Origin: Chenopodium formosanum
Taxonomy: Eukaryota; Streptophyta; Magnoliopsida; Caryophyllales; Amaranthaceae
DNA length: 64,000 nt
Reading direction: 5' to 3'
NCBI GenBank assembly: GCA_024500155.1
Contig: CM044857.1
Location: 44,845,001 to 44,909,000 of the forward strand
Shown here: positions 12,592 through 23,578 of the stretch, in pieces
Layout of the letters: every line of letters starts with the position of its first letter
Position numbering within the stretch: position 1 is the stretch's first letter
Made by a program: the position numbers and the translations under genes
Notes under the pieces: generated by a model
The model's database searches: none
The model's input: only the letters and a program-made list of their open reading frames with translations
Told to the model about the DNA's origin: nothing

Positions 12592-15500
12592 TCAGATCAC
12601 ATAGCAGCCTAGCAAATGATATGAAGCTTTATCGCGTACAATTGTAGAATCCAGAGTAATTATCCATGCTGCAATAGGCAATGTAGCACCATTAAAACCA
12701 CGAAATTCAGATTCTCTATCAATTATTATTGAATACTTTTTTCCAAACAGGAATTTGGTCTTAGAATATAGTATGTTCATATAATATATACTTCGTATAA
12801 TCATGTTGTGTTATGTATTTGCTTACCTTACAAGCATGTACATTATCAGACCCACAAAGCAGCTCTCCATTTAACATGTCTTGGGCATCGAAAGCACCCC
12901 CTCCCTCGCTTCTCTGCAAACACATACTCGTATATAACGAAGTATTTATTAGCATAATCTAATATAGTACGGTGTAGTATAAATATGTTACATGCCACTA
13001 AGTTATTAGTCTCTGTGCAATATACAACTTACAACTAACTTTAACGAGTATATTACAGAACAAATTTACGGGTGTATGTACCTTGTAATAATCAACAGCA
13101 ACAAAATTAGCCCATCTATTCCCAGCAACATCATGGCATGTACGAAGCATTTTGATCAAATTCGCGGAATTGTCAACACAAGAAAGGTCTCTCAAGGGCA
13201 CAGACCTGAAAAAGTTAACTAGAACAAGAGACTTGGTTGTTACATCTAGAGCTGATGATTCTGCCCTGTTTGTGCAATTTCCTGCTTTCATTCCACCGTC
13301 TCCATCTGTAACAAAAATTTTAACCACACATTATAAAACAACCCTTTATTTTGTTTGAGACATTTTATAACAGTTTAATCAATAATCAGCTAAATTCATA
13401 TTCCACAAGCTAATAAATAAAACTAGTAAAAATCAGTTTTAATCAGTAAAAAATCAAGTTAAACATTAATCCGATAAAATAAACAGGAAGAGAGGCTGTT
13501 TACATTGATTTTCGACCATATAATTCCATTGATACGCGATGCCTTCACTAGCTTCCTTAGATCTCATAGAAGTAAACACAAGAAGCCTTTGGTTTTTCGC
13601 TACCATGTCACTAACTAATGGCCAATCTAGGCCTTGTTTTGGCATCCTTGAAGTAGGAAACCAGTACTTCATTAACCCTGCCTTTGTAAATACTTTGGTT
13701 AACCCCTTGGGTGCCTTAACATAGTCCTCCAATATCAAGGTCACAATCTCGGTTGGGTTGGAAGATAAGAAAGCTTCAATCTCTTTCAAAGTATCAATTG
13801 CTGGTTCCTGATAGATGTATTTAGACTTAACAAACCTTGAGTCTTAAAATGAATTGAACTAAGTTGTGCTAAACTTACGGATCATATCAATTAGAAATTT
13901 ATAATGATAGTATTGCTTTATGATCAGATCAGATTTTCTAAGAAACGTGCATGCACCGACTTATGCATGCGACGAGTAGGGTGTGAGGGAAATTATATAT
14001 TTATAGGTAGATACATCACGTCATATCCTTAATTATGATGAATTAAGATCATGTGTCAAGTTTACTTTGCCTATTGAGATATTTTTTATTTTGGCATTTT
14101 ACATCATTATATGTAAATGTTAATGCAACTAAAATAATATTTGAATTTGGATGAAATTAACTTACAAAAGCAGTATAATCGTAGCATTTTCCTCCAAATG
14201 AATGACACAACCATACATCTCCATTGAAGTCATATGTGTCAAGCATCAAGGCTCGAACTCCATTCTAAACATAATGTAGAAATGAAATAATGTTATTTAG
14301 GAGCAAGTCGAGATGAGCAAAATAAACATAACTTTACAATTGCACAAAAGTCATTTAAGCGAAATCTATATGAACAAACTCTTACTTGTAGCTGTTGAGT
14401 GATGCTATCTTCTTGATTTGAAAAGGTGATTCGAGGAACTTTGGTATGAGATTGTTCTCCATCAATAGCAAACGCGTTATGTGTTGTCAAGAATGCATAT
14501 TTGTTGAAAGGTAGAGAATTGTTCTACATTCGACGAAAACAAAGTTAAAAGTATTGATTGTTCGAAGAGTTAGCTTAGCAATAAAATTATAATGTACTAT
14601 GCAGTTACGGAGTATTACTTTATCTATATACAAATTACAAAGTACGAACTAGAGTTGAGCATCATTCAACCATCCCCAAATAGATACATTCATGAAAAGT
14701 AGGCCAATTTATTCATTTATCAAACTCAAATTTATTATGTGACTACAAAAATGGGTTCATTTGGTGGGGACTAGCTAACTACCAGGCCCGTAGAAGAGCA
14801 AGTGCAAGATGTGCAATGGAACAGGGCCCCGAAATAATGAGGCCCCCAGTTTGTATAATACATAACTAAACATTGGCATTTGAATTGGTTTCTTGTTTTG
14901 GTGAATAAGTCATTTGTGTTGTTGATTTTAGGTCGCAAGAACAAAACCTGCTAGAAGGCTGATATTGGTTTATTTTATTTTATTTTATTTTTATTTTTAT
15001 TTATTGTGACTTTTAATTTTTATGGTTTATGTTAAATTAAGTAGCATATTCATGAAACTCAAATAACGTTTTGTACCATCTTTTTTTTTTTTTTTGAAAA
15101 AACGCTTTTGTACCATCTTTTCAATATAACTACAAGTAGTAGAATATTTGACAGTTAGGATAATGATGAACTTTTGTGCTATTCTAAGAACAACAATAAA
15201 TTTCTTATCGTTAGAAAATAATGTGCAGTCCCTATCGTTGTGAGCATTACGAAATAGAGGAAATATAGTTTTCGGGGCCTATAGCGCAGGGCCCCTAAAA
15301 TATTTAAGACGGCCCTGCTAACTACCTACATAAAGTTGATACATTAAAGTACTTGACGAAACTTCATTCGACAATGACTTAACTATGTCACGCTTGAAAC
15401 ATGTAAGGATGGGAGAGATTCAATTCTGCAAGCAAATCTAATTTTTTGCATATTCAACTCAATTAGCTAATCTACAATCATATATCTTCACCCAATTCAT

Positions 15501-16152
15501 CATACAGTGCCAATAAATTTAATACGGAGTATTAATTTTGCGAATGTACTGTAAATCAAACTAGTCGTAGAGTGTATATTGGTGAACCCGTGCAAACATG
15601 TAAAATTGTAATTAGATGGTACAAGTGAACATGTTAGACGACAAACAAAATTTGAATTATGAAGTACAACATCATAATCATGTGACTTAATTAAATTAGA
15701 CTACCACCTTGTAATCGTGAATGTATTTCCCATTAATCAGACGGGTAAACATAATTAATTACATGTTAAACAAATTAATATTGAGATTAATTGAGATTTT
15801 GTAATACCAGGAGTTTAAATTGATCAGTGGTGGTACTTCTAACGCAGCTTGGCCCTTTAAATCCTGCTACACAATCAAAGCACCGGAACCCTTCTTCACA
15901 TTTCCCACACAAATCTACTTCCTTTAAATCCTGTGAATTCTCAAAAAATAAAATAAAAATCATTAATCACGAACTGTCGCATAAAAATATGATATCTTAT
16001 GATCAGAATAAAGTTTAATGAAAAAAGTAATTTGATAAGATAAAGAATTGAAAACAAACCTTGCATTCAGCATTGGAGCAAGAAAATGAGAGCAGAAAAG
16101 AAGACTGAAGAAAGAGTATGAAAATGTAGGGAAGAAATGTATAAAGAGACAT
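12592..16152 (-). CDS. PI-PLC X domain-containing protein, secreted, eight exons
   Basis: Exons on the minus strand: 16152-16060, 15930-15808, 14523-14386, 14264-14166, 13807-13504, 13305-13082, 12913-12827 and 12759-12592. They join in phase with GT..AG introns to about 411 aa. The start ATG opens a hydrophobic signal peptide ending near SFSCSNAECK. A cysteine-rich segment follows (LCGKCEEGFRCFDC), then the PI-PLC X domain. Its two family histidines are visible in TTHNAF and in WLCHSF, with NQEDSITQQL, NPTEIVTLILEDYV, KYWFP and AYQWNYMVEN further on. There is no Y domain, as in plant At5g67130-like proteins. The family is related to phosphatidylinositol-cleaving enzymes, but activity of the plant members is not established as far as I know. 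The last exon matches the family least well, so its acceptor and the C-terminus are the least certain part. Confidence 0.9.
14783..15317. mobile_element. Non-autonomous hAT-like element in intron 2 of the PI-PLC X gene
   Basis: The ends CAGGCCCG and CGGCCCTG form short imperfect inverted repeats and are flanked by a perfect 8-bp direct repeat CTAACTAC (14775-14782 and 15318-15325). An 8-bp duplication is the hAT hallmark. Subterminal GGGCCCC words occur at both sides. There is no transposase frame in the 535 bp. It sits between exons 2 and 3 and does not touch the splice sites. Confidence 0.85.
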
Positions 16153-17824
16153 AATGTTTGATTAATAAAAAGGGTGAAAATAGAATTAATGAATTATATA
16201 TGTAATGAAGCATAAAAATTGTGATATGGTATAATGAACATATTGTTTTTTTTCTTCCCTTTTTTGAATTTTTGATTTTCATAAGATTTATATTACAAAA
16301 AAGTAAAACGAGAATACGGCATTTATGGCAGTATAATGGGGTGTGGCTGTTGAATTTTGGCTCTTCATGGAATGGAATCAAAATTGATGTTTTGAAAATT
16401 TCAGTAATCCTTTATTTCCATGCATCCATTTTTATTTTCATTAATGAACACGGAGTATATTTTTATTTGTACAGAGTAGCAAAAATTTTAGGGCTTAATC
16501 AAAATTTGAATTTTCAAATTATGGTGCCTATAATTATGGGTATGCTCTCTTCACCTTAATATAATAACACGATCTAAAATTGTCAATACAATCTAAAAGT
16601 GTGTCATGTGTGTCCAATATATAGCAACGAAAATTATTTTTGGCCTATTTCGGAATGTTGTTGCATCGGTTGTCAAGAGACTAAAAGTGTGTCATGTGTG
16701 TCCAATATATAGCAACGAAAATTATTTTTGGCCTATTTCGGAATGTTGTTGCATTGGTTGTCAAGAGATGCAAAAGATAGGTTACAATCATCAACATGGC
16801 ATCCCAACGTTTCATTAAGATAACAAGAATACTTTATTAGGTTATCAAACTCAAACCCAAACCCACCATTATTTACCAAGTTACCATTACATTGTTGAGT
16901 GTAGAGAACATACACATAGTGGGATCGGGATGAGAATCATTCTCAGGATCACCTGAAACCGAAAGAAAAACTCTAACCACTTCAGCTATCTTTCACTCTC
17001 TATGCACATAGTACATCTGGTTGTATGTAAAAACTTAACGAGATGAGCTATTCGCTTGTTCCAGTGTACTACACATTAGAAAAGAGCCAAATATATGACA
17101 ATGTCATCTATAGTTTGAAAAGTTAATCCTTCAACGATTCAATTAAGAAAATATTTTTGAGACAAAAAATTAAAGGAGGTGTGTAGATTATTGAACTTCC
17201 GACCACCGGTCCACCGTTGGCTATGCTTAACAACTATAAAGTACTCCTTATGTTAGTAAGTAGGTGTATTGCGGAGTACTGGAAATTAGAGATAAGCGCA
17301 ACAATGAAAATTTGGTGAACACAAGTGGAAATTGACTTGTAAAAATACATGATTAGATTAGTCCACTTTTATTTAATTAGTTAAACCATATTGTTTATCA
17401 CCAACTTTAAAGGCTTTAAGCTTTATACTTTGTCCTCTTATACACCAAAAAGTACTGATTAGTGATTACTTTAACACAAGGATAAGTATATCCACTATCA
17501 CTTGACAATTCATAACATTGTACTTGTAACCTTTTTGATTCAATATGTCAGAGACAAATGTGTCGTTTCTACTAAGTATTTTTTGATTTGATTAAAGCAT
17601 GCATAAAATTGTTTACAAAGGTGCATTACATACATTTTACATACACATGTTTCGCAACCAAAATATATAAGGGGTGACTTTTATATAAATTTGCTTGGCT
17701 TCCTACCAAAAATTGGACTATTTAATTAAGGTTGAACATATCTTCCAATTACAAAATAAAAGAAAATTATTGTATAGTATTTTATTTTCAGAATTTCAAT
17801 ATTAGCTAGGTTTGATTAGGAAAA
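16153..17824. other. 5' flank of the PI-PLC X gene
   Basis: No gene recognised. TATA-like words occur 40-50 bases upstream of the PI-PLC X start, too close to call a promoter with confidence. The region contains an 88-bp tandem duplication at 16593-16768; the short open frames around it are created by that duplication. Confidence 0.5.
16593..16768. repeat. 88-bp tandem duplication
   Basis: Copies start at 16593 and 16681 with CTAAAAGTGTGTCATG and share GGCCTATTTCGGAATG. I see one mismatch (GCATCGG versus GCATTGG), so the event is recent. No coding meaning is apparent. Confidence 0.9.
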
Positions 17825-18047
17825 TGGGAAATTTCCTGTTTCTCGTATTGAAAAACGAAATTTATTTCTCATATTGAGAAAAGATATTTGTTTCTCATGG
17901 GGCATTTTCGTAAATAAATCAACAAATTTTTCATTATTGTGGGCTCCACAATTGAATATAGTTGTTGATTTATTTACAAAAATGTTATGTGAGAAACGAA
18001 ACATAACAAATTTTGTTCTCAATATGAGAAACTAGGGCATTCCCGAA
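17825..18047. mobile_element. Hairpin MITE-like element, about 220 bp
   Basis: The two halves are inverted copies. The left half has GTTTCTCGTATTG and CATTTTCGTAAATAAATC; the right half carries their reverse complements with few changes (GATTTATTTACAAAAATG, CAATATGAGAAAC). The loop is about 35 bases. Such near-complete hairpins are usually MITEs and can feed small-RNA production. No target duplication was resolved, so the edges are approximate. Confidence 0.6.
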
Positions 18048-18091
18048 AGGAAAATATTGTTTGTGAGCCAGTACGTATCCATATCAATTAG

Positions 18092-19307
18092 CACAAATTT
18101 TTGTATGTGGCTGGCCACACGGTGTGGCCAACCACTATTTTTATTATTTATTATTTTTTAAAGTACTACAACTTTTCTCTCTCCTCTTTTCCTAGCTTCT
18201 TCTTCAAGCCAACCACATATCACCAACTATCATATTTCTACTTCACCCATTTTTTCTCTTCTCTTTTCTTAGCTTCTTCTTCAAGCCAAATTACACATCA
18301 CCAACAACTATAACTCTACTCCACCCATTTTCTCTCTCCTCTTTGCCAAATTGCTGCAATTAAAGCCTGAAATTGTAGAAATTGGGTGTCAAATTGCTGT
18401 GAAAAATTGTGATTAATTATCCTTAAGATAATCAATAACATTTGAAGTAGTGAAATCGATGAGAACCAAAGAAATGTGAGCTCGTTTTCTTCGTGAAATC
18501 TTAGATTGAACATTCTTCGTCAAAAATTGCAGGGTGTTACTAGTTTGGTCAGGGTAACTTGTATGGTGTTACTGATTTGGTAAGGGGTTATGTGTAGGGT
18601 GTAACTGGTTTGGTCAAGGTTACTTGTAGGGTGTTACTGGTTTGGTTAGGGGTTACTTGTAGGGTGTTACTGGTTTTTGACAAGGTTAATTGTAGGGTGT
18701 TACTGGTTTAGTTAGGGGTTACTTGTAGGGTGTTACTGGTTTTGGTCAAGGGTTACTTGTAGGGTGTTATTGGTTTTGGTCAAGGGTTACTTATAGTGTG
18801 TTACTGGTTTGGTATGGGGCCCACAAGCAACCGTTGAATAAGTAATTCATACAAGTAACCTTTGAACTAACTCATATAAGTTATAACCCCTGAATAATTA
18901 ACTCATACAAGTAACCCTTAAATAAAGAACTCATACAAGTAACCTTTGAATTAACCCATATAAGTAACCCCTGAAAAAAAAAATACAAGTACCCCAAAAA
19001 AAAATTCAAGTAACTCCTGAAAAAAAAAAATACAAGTAATTCCTGAATAAGTAATCCATACAAATAACCCCTGAAAAAAAAAATACAAGTAACCCCTGAA
19101 AAATACGAGTAACCCTGACAAAACCAGTAACCCTTGAAAAATACAAGTAACCCTGACAAAACCAGTAACCCCCCAAAAATACAAGTAACCCTGACAAAAC
19201 CAGTAACCCCGTAAATAGTAACCCCGTTATACAAGCGTCTGAATCCGTTATTTTATTGACTTGGCAGCAGGCCACACGGTGTGCCCTGCTGCACCAAAAA
19301 AGCTCTG
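18092..19307. mobile_element. MULE-like foldback element with mirrored minisatellite arms, 1216 bp
   Basis: A 9-bp direct repeat ATCAATTAG flanks it (18083-18091 and 19308-19316), as for Mutator-like insertions. The terminal about 38 bp are imperfect inverted repeats that include the palindromic words GGCCACACGGTGTGGCC and GGCCACACGGTGTG. Inside are two copies of a block of about 83 bp (about 18174-18340) and a plus-sense minisatellite with units of about 30-45 bp (18530-18815, GGTGTTACTGGTTTGGT). An opposite-sense array follows (18855-19215, CAAGTAACCCTGACAAAACC). The Phe/Gly-rich open frames on the minus strand are translations of these repeats. No transposase is present. Confidence 0.85.
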
Positions 19308-19316
19308 ATCAATTAG

Positions 19317-19711
19317 ATATGCATGATATGATTTGCTAGATAATATATTAGGAAATTTGATATAATACTACTATAAGGTTTATGAAATATAGTAATAGGG
19401 GTATAGTATAGTTTCCTAACCATCAAGATTTGCTGAGATCTATAATAGACTTGGTTGTTTGATTCGATCATAAGAACAAATAAACTTTGCATTTCTGTAA
19501 CCTTACTACTTTATTTATAATTCATACAAATATAATCCAAAGTTCCAAACCCAAACAATTACTACTGAATTATGTATCTCTTAATCTCTTGTCATCAAAC
19601 TACTCAATAATATAATGATCTCATATATAGTTTAACAACAAAACAATTTATTTAAATACTTTGTACTCCATTAAAATCAAATAAAACAATAATATTTTGC
19701 TGATTAAAATT
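19317..19711. other. Non-coding stretch downstream of the B12D gene
   Basis: AT-rich; probably contains the 3' UTR and polyadenylation region of the minus-strand B12D gene. Nothing else is recognised. Confidence 0.5.
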
Positions 19712-20509
19712 TTATACACGGTCTTTTCCGGTGTCGGAGAAAAAATGGTTGATAGTCGGCATAACTTGGGGGGAACGAGTCCTTAAGAACTTGCGAAAAC
19801 CATGCTCTGCATATTTCTCTCCTTCCTCGTAGTTTTCCAGCACTGCTGTTGCTCTATGAGATTTATTGATTCTATCATTTGAAATAATAACCAATTAGAT
19901 TTTAAAAAATAAGGTGAAAAATATTAGATTAAAATTATTAAATGGATTATTCTGAGTATTTAGATTATTTTGTAAATTACCTGACATCAGGGTTTAGTAG
20001 CACATTCCTTGTCAGCTGAAATATGCACATACCGGTGACAAATGACATTGCTGCTATTAGTGGATATACCTGTTAAATTATACAAAGTACGTAGTAATTA
20101 CATACTAATCAGAAATTGTTTATAGTTAATGGTAATATTTTGCTGATTAAAATTTTATACACGGTCTCAAAATTACTGCTATATTTGACTTTTTATGGTT
20201 ACTTTAATCACGCAATAATGAAAATAATATACTCGTAATTCTTATCTTTTGAAAATACAAAAAAAAAAAAAAAAAAAAAATCTAAAAGTTAATGAGAGTA
20301 TAAAATAGCAGTTAATTTAGGAGGGGGGATCGAGCTGATAAAAAAAAACAAAGGCGGTCGACAAAATAGAATTAATGAATCATGCGACATATACAATAGA
20401 TTAACTACAAAATTAAATGAATCAAATCCCATTTACATTATTTACTTGTAATGGAGTTATACTGAAAGGAAAAAAAAAAACTTACATCAGGCTTGATCCA
20501 ACGTCCCAT
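19712..20509 (-). CDS. B12D family protein (complex I MLRQ-like), three exons
   Basis: Exons 20509-20486, 20069-19981 and 19871-19712 join in phase to 90 aa. The N-terminus is MGRWIKPD. Then comes one membrane segment (VYPLIAAMSFVTGMCIFQL) followed by TRNVLLNPDVRINKSHR, and then EEGEKYAEHGFRKFLRTR and a tail ending INHFF plus a few residues. This order and length match the plant B12D family (Pfam B12D, related to the NDUFA4/MLRQ subunit). Members are small mitochondrial membrane proteins linked to respiration, seed development and flooding response. The first exon is only 24 bases long and easily missed by automatic annotation. The stop codon lies within a 34-base sequence that is duplicated in intron 1. 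Confidence 0.92.
20134..20167. repeat. Copy of the B12D stop-codon region inside its own intron 1
   Basis: These 34 bases are identical to 19691-19724, which spans the end of the B12D coding sequence, its stop codon and the start of the 3' UTR. Both copies have the same orientation. The copy lies between exon 1 and exon 2. Confidence 0.85.
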
Positions 20510-20660
20510 TTCGGTTTATTGAGGGATTGATTATCTACAGAATTGAGCTTGATGAAGCAGACAATTTTAAATGATTTTACCTCTTTAGTATAGAGTACTT
20601 GGGATTTAAGTCAATTAGTTATTTGTGTATTTATGTATAAAATTTACATGTAGAATTATG

Positions 20661-20670
20661 TATATATAGT
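20661..20670 (-). promoter_or_regulatory. Possible TATA box of the B12D gene
   Basis: Read on the minus strand this is ACTATATATA, followed by more AT sequence, about 150 bases upstream of the ATG at 20509. Position and sequence are reasonable for a plant TATA box, but AT-rich flanks make chance matches common. Confidence 0.3.
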
Positions 20671-23284
20671 GCACAGAAAACTTCATTTATAAATCTGTGG
20701 GCTGAATGAATCATCTATGAACTGTAAATTAAATCTCAAAGGATAATACGCGCGTTTACGTAATTTTTTTAAAACCAGGTGCTTGAGCCTCTTGTATTGT
20801 ACTTGAGGTCAAACAAATGACCAAAATAATCTACAATTTACTTCTTGGTCAAGTCTTCAGCCCATATATCTTCCATCTCAGCCCTCTCCTATGATGTGGA
20901 TAAATAAATGTACAAAATTGACTACTACCTCGTTGACAAAAATATTATTATTTTAATCTACAAAATTGACTAAAATGAGACTAAAATAAATTCCAAAAAT
21001 TAGCATTTCTAGATCTATACGAGTGTAAAAGTTGCATTAATCCAACTGTTATTACAAACAAATGATGTCTATCTATTTTTGTTTTTAATGTTTGTTATGT
21101 TTTTTTTAGGAAGTTTAGCTGATAAATAGACCACCATCTTACAGTGAGAATTGAACCTCTAATCTTATACTCAGCTCGTAGTTAATTGAAAGAAGACATC
21201 CACGTAATTAAGATTGACCATTTATTTGTATCTTTAATTTATATTATAAGTTAATTATTATGTATATTGCTCATTTCTTATCCTTCTTCCTTACAAAAAA
21301 GTTTAATCAAACTTTGATTTTATTAAACTTGTTCTTATAAATGGTAAAAGAAAATTTATCATGGTAAGAAGAACCAATACAACATTTATCAATTACGAGT
21401 AGTAATTAAATTGAATGAATTTCACTCCTTCTGTATACTTGTTCGTAGTGCAGGGCCGGGAGAAAAAAAAAGTGTGTAAAGAATACATACCTACAAAGTC
21501 CAAAACAAATTCAACGATATTATTTTAACCTTGTTCTGTGTTAACTTATTTAATTTTTAATAATAAAAAATAAATGTACGCACTTGAATTTAACAATTAC
21601 AAGGTACTATAATGTTGTACCGATTTTTTTTTTTTTTAATTTAATTACCTACATACGTGAATCCCATTGGATCAGAGTATATATAGGAGGGATGTTATCA
21701 TGACAATTATTTTGAAACACATGTCCTTTCTCAATGTCCAAGTTTTCTCTCACTTATCCTCAAAGTAATAAGCTTTAAAGTCGAGACAATCAAGCATTTG
21801 TTTCTCTCGATCTCAATTTTCATCTTTAGGTTTCCTAGAAGGTCTATATATAATAAAAATATAAATATCAAGATGCATGCTAAATTGCACTTAAATGAGT
21901 TAATAAAACTCTACAAAACTCTAAGGTTAAGATATCATTATCTTGGAGGGTAACACATTACATTTACCTAAACAATATATAATGCGAAAATTCCAATATC
22001 GTGGGGGAAAAAAATCTCATGATAAGAAATATAGCAAGCTAAGTAACTTTAGTTATGACATCTCTATCATTATTAGCTTTGCTGACTTTAATTACCGGAT
22101 TCATCTAGAGGCAACCAAGTTTCAGCTCACTACAGGTTGGGCATTGTTGAGTTTTTGACACTCAAAACACTCAGCTTTTACACTACATAAGTGCCCTGAA
22201 AAAAAAAATATATATATATATATACAACAATATGGCACATTAATAATGAGATTTTGAGATGTCTAGTGGGTGATTAGAATCTTTAGTAGCAACTCTTGAG
22301 AGTATTGGTTAAAAATAATGTAGGTCCGAAGTGGTTATTTGGTTAAACTAAACTCATTCTCGGGGATTTAGAGACTTAATAATAGGCTTATTATGGTTCT
22401 AATTCATCTTTTATGATCATGGGAGACTCCACACGTCCACTTTAATTAGTTATGGATTATTAATTTTTCAAAATATGTATATGAGAAATTTCAACTTTTT
22501 TAGATTCAGAAAGGCTAGAGGTCAAGACGATACCCACAATCCCATTAAGAATCCATGCAGAACACCACATGGGTGTAGATTGAAATCATCTATTTTGCCT
22601 CTTAATTATCTATTTTGCCGGTTGGGTGTTATTGATTTAAGGTCAATACAGACCTTTATGTGACCAACTAGCTAGTAGGTGTAAATGGTTATATGATTGA
22701 ATATATGACTTACTAGAAAATCAACACTATATTATCACTTATACGTTTTAACACCACCACGGTAATATTTTATGATGTACTTACGAGCTTACCTTGTGCC
22801 ATATACATAATTTAGTATGTGATCCGAGACTTTCTCGAAATAATTTATTGTTAAATTTGTAAATATTTTCTGAAGTTACTATTTTAACAATATTAGTTTA
22901 GCACCTCAATCACAATATGCATAAGTTGTGTAAGGCCATTTCACCCAAGCCTGAAAAAAATCTTAAGATAATGATTATATTATTAAGTCAGTGTTGCAAA
23001 CTCATTTGTTGAACCATCAAGTCATTATCACAAGAAAAAAGAACCAATGAACCACCATACAACAAACATAAATATGATTAATTAACACCAAAATCTGGTA
23101 ATAATCTTAGCTTTATAGTAGCTTAATATATATTGCATGGTTTGCTTAATTGGTCTATTTGTTAGTAGATCCCACTCTCACCGTTAAAAAGGAATGAAGC
23201 TAAGAAGAACCTTGCTTAAAAGACACGAGATCTAAGTATTAAGATGAGTGTACCATAAAATTGATCCTAACATTTTTTGGACAT

Positions 23285-23291
23285 TATATAA
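23285..23291 (+). promoter_or_regulatory. Probable TATA box of the COBL4-like gene
   Basis: TATATAA within CATTATATAAAGTCC. Transcription would start near 23315-23325, giving a 5' UTR of about 260 bases. No other good TATA word lies closer to the start codon. Confidence 0.45.
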
Positions 23292-23578
23292 AGTCCTTCA
23301 ACAACCAGTTGGTAGTAAAGCTTACCTTGCATTAAAAGTGATACAAAGAAAAACAAACTACTACTACTACTACTACTATTGCACATTCCACACTTCGATC
23401 ATCAAATTTTGCTTACATTGTTAGTACATTTTCGTAGTTTTTGTTTTAGATTTTTAGATCAGATCTTAGGCAAACAGTCGAGGAACTCGAAATCGTTATT
23501 CAAAAACGATTGGTTATCAAAGAAGTTGTATCACATTTTAGACAAGACCATTGTTTTTCGAGAGTTGCATATGCAGAA

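Larger units (their letters stand above)
20510..23578. other. Intergenic region between B12D (-) and the COBL4-like gene (+)
   Basis: A head-to-head intergenic region of about 3 kb that should contain both promoters. No further gene is recognised; open frames of 62-71 codons look random. It contains poly-A/T and (TA)n runs, a fragment CAGGGCCGGGAG near 21451 that recalls hAT-type ends, and an (ACT)n run at about 23357-23378 in the probable 5' UTR of the COBL4-like gene. Confidence 0.5.

Noticed and set aside
18840..19220. AACCCCTGA-type repeats resembling telomeric or interstitial telomere DNA
   Set aside because: The plant telomere unit is TTTAGGG; these units are longer, irregular and are the inverse of the neighbouring minisatellite.
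18881..19275. Overlapping Phe/Gly/Leu-rich minus-strand frames up to 117 codons
   Set aside because: They are translations of the minisatellite arms of the MULE-like foldback, in several frames at once, with no domain or splice support.
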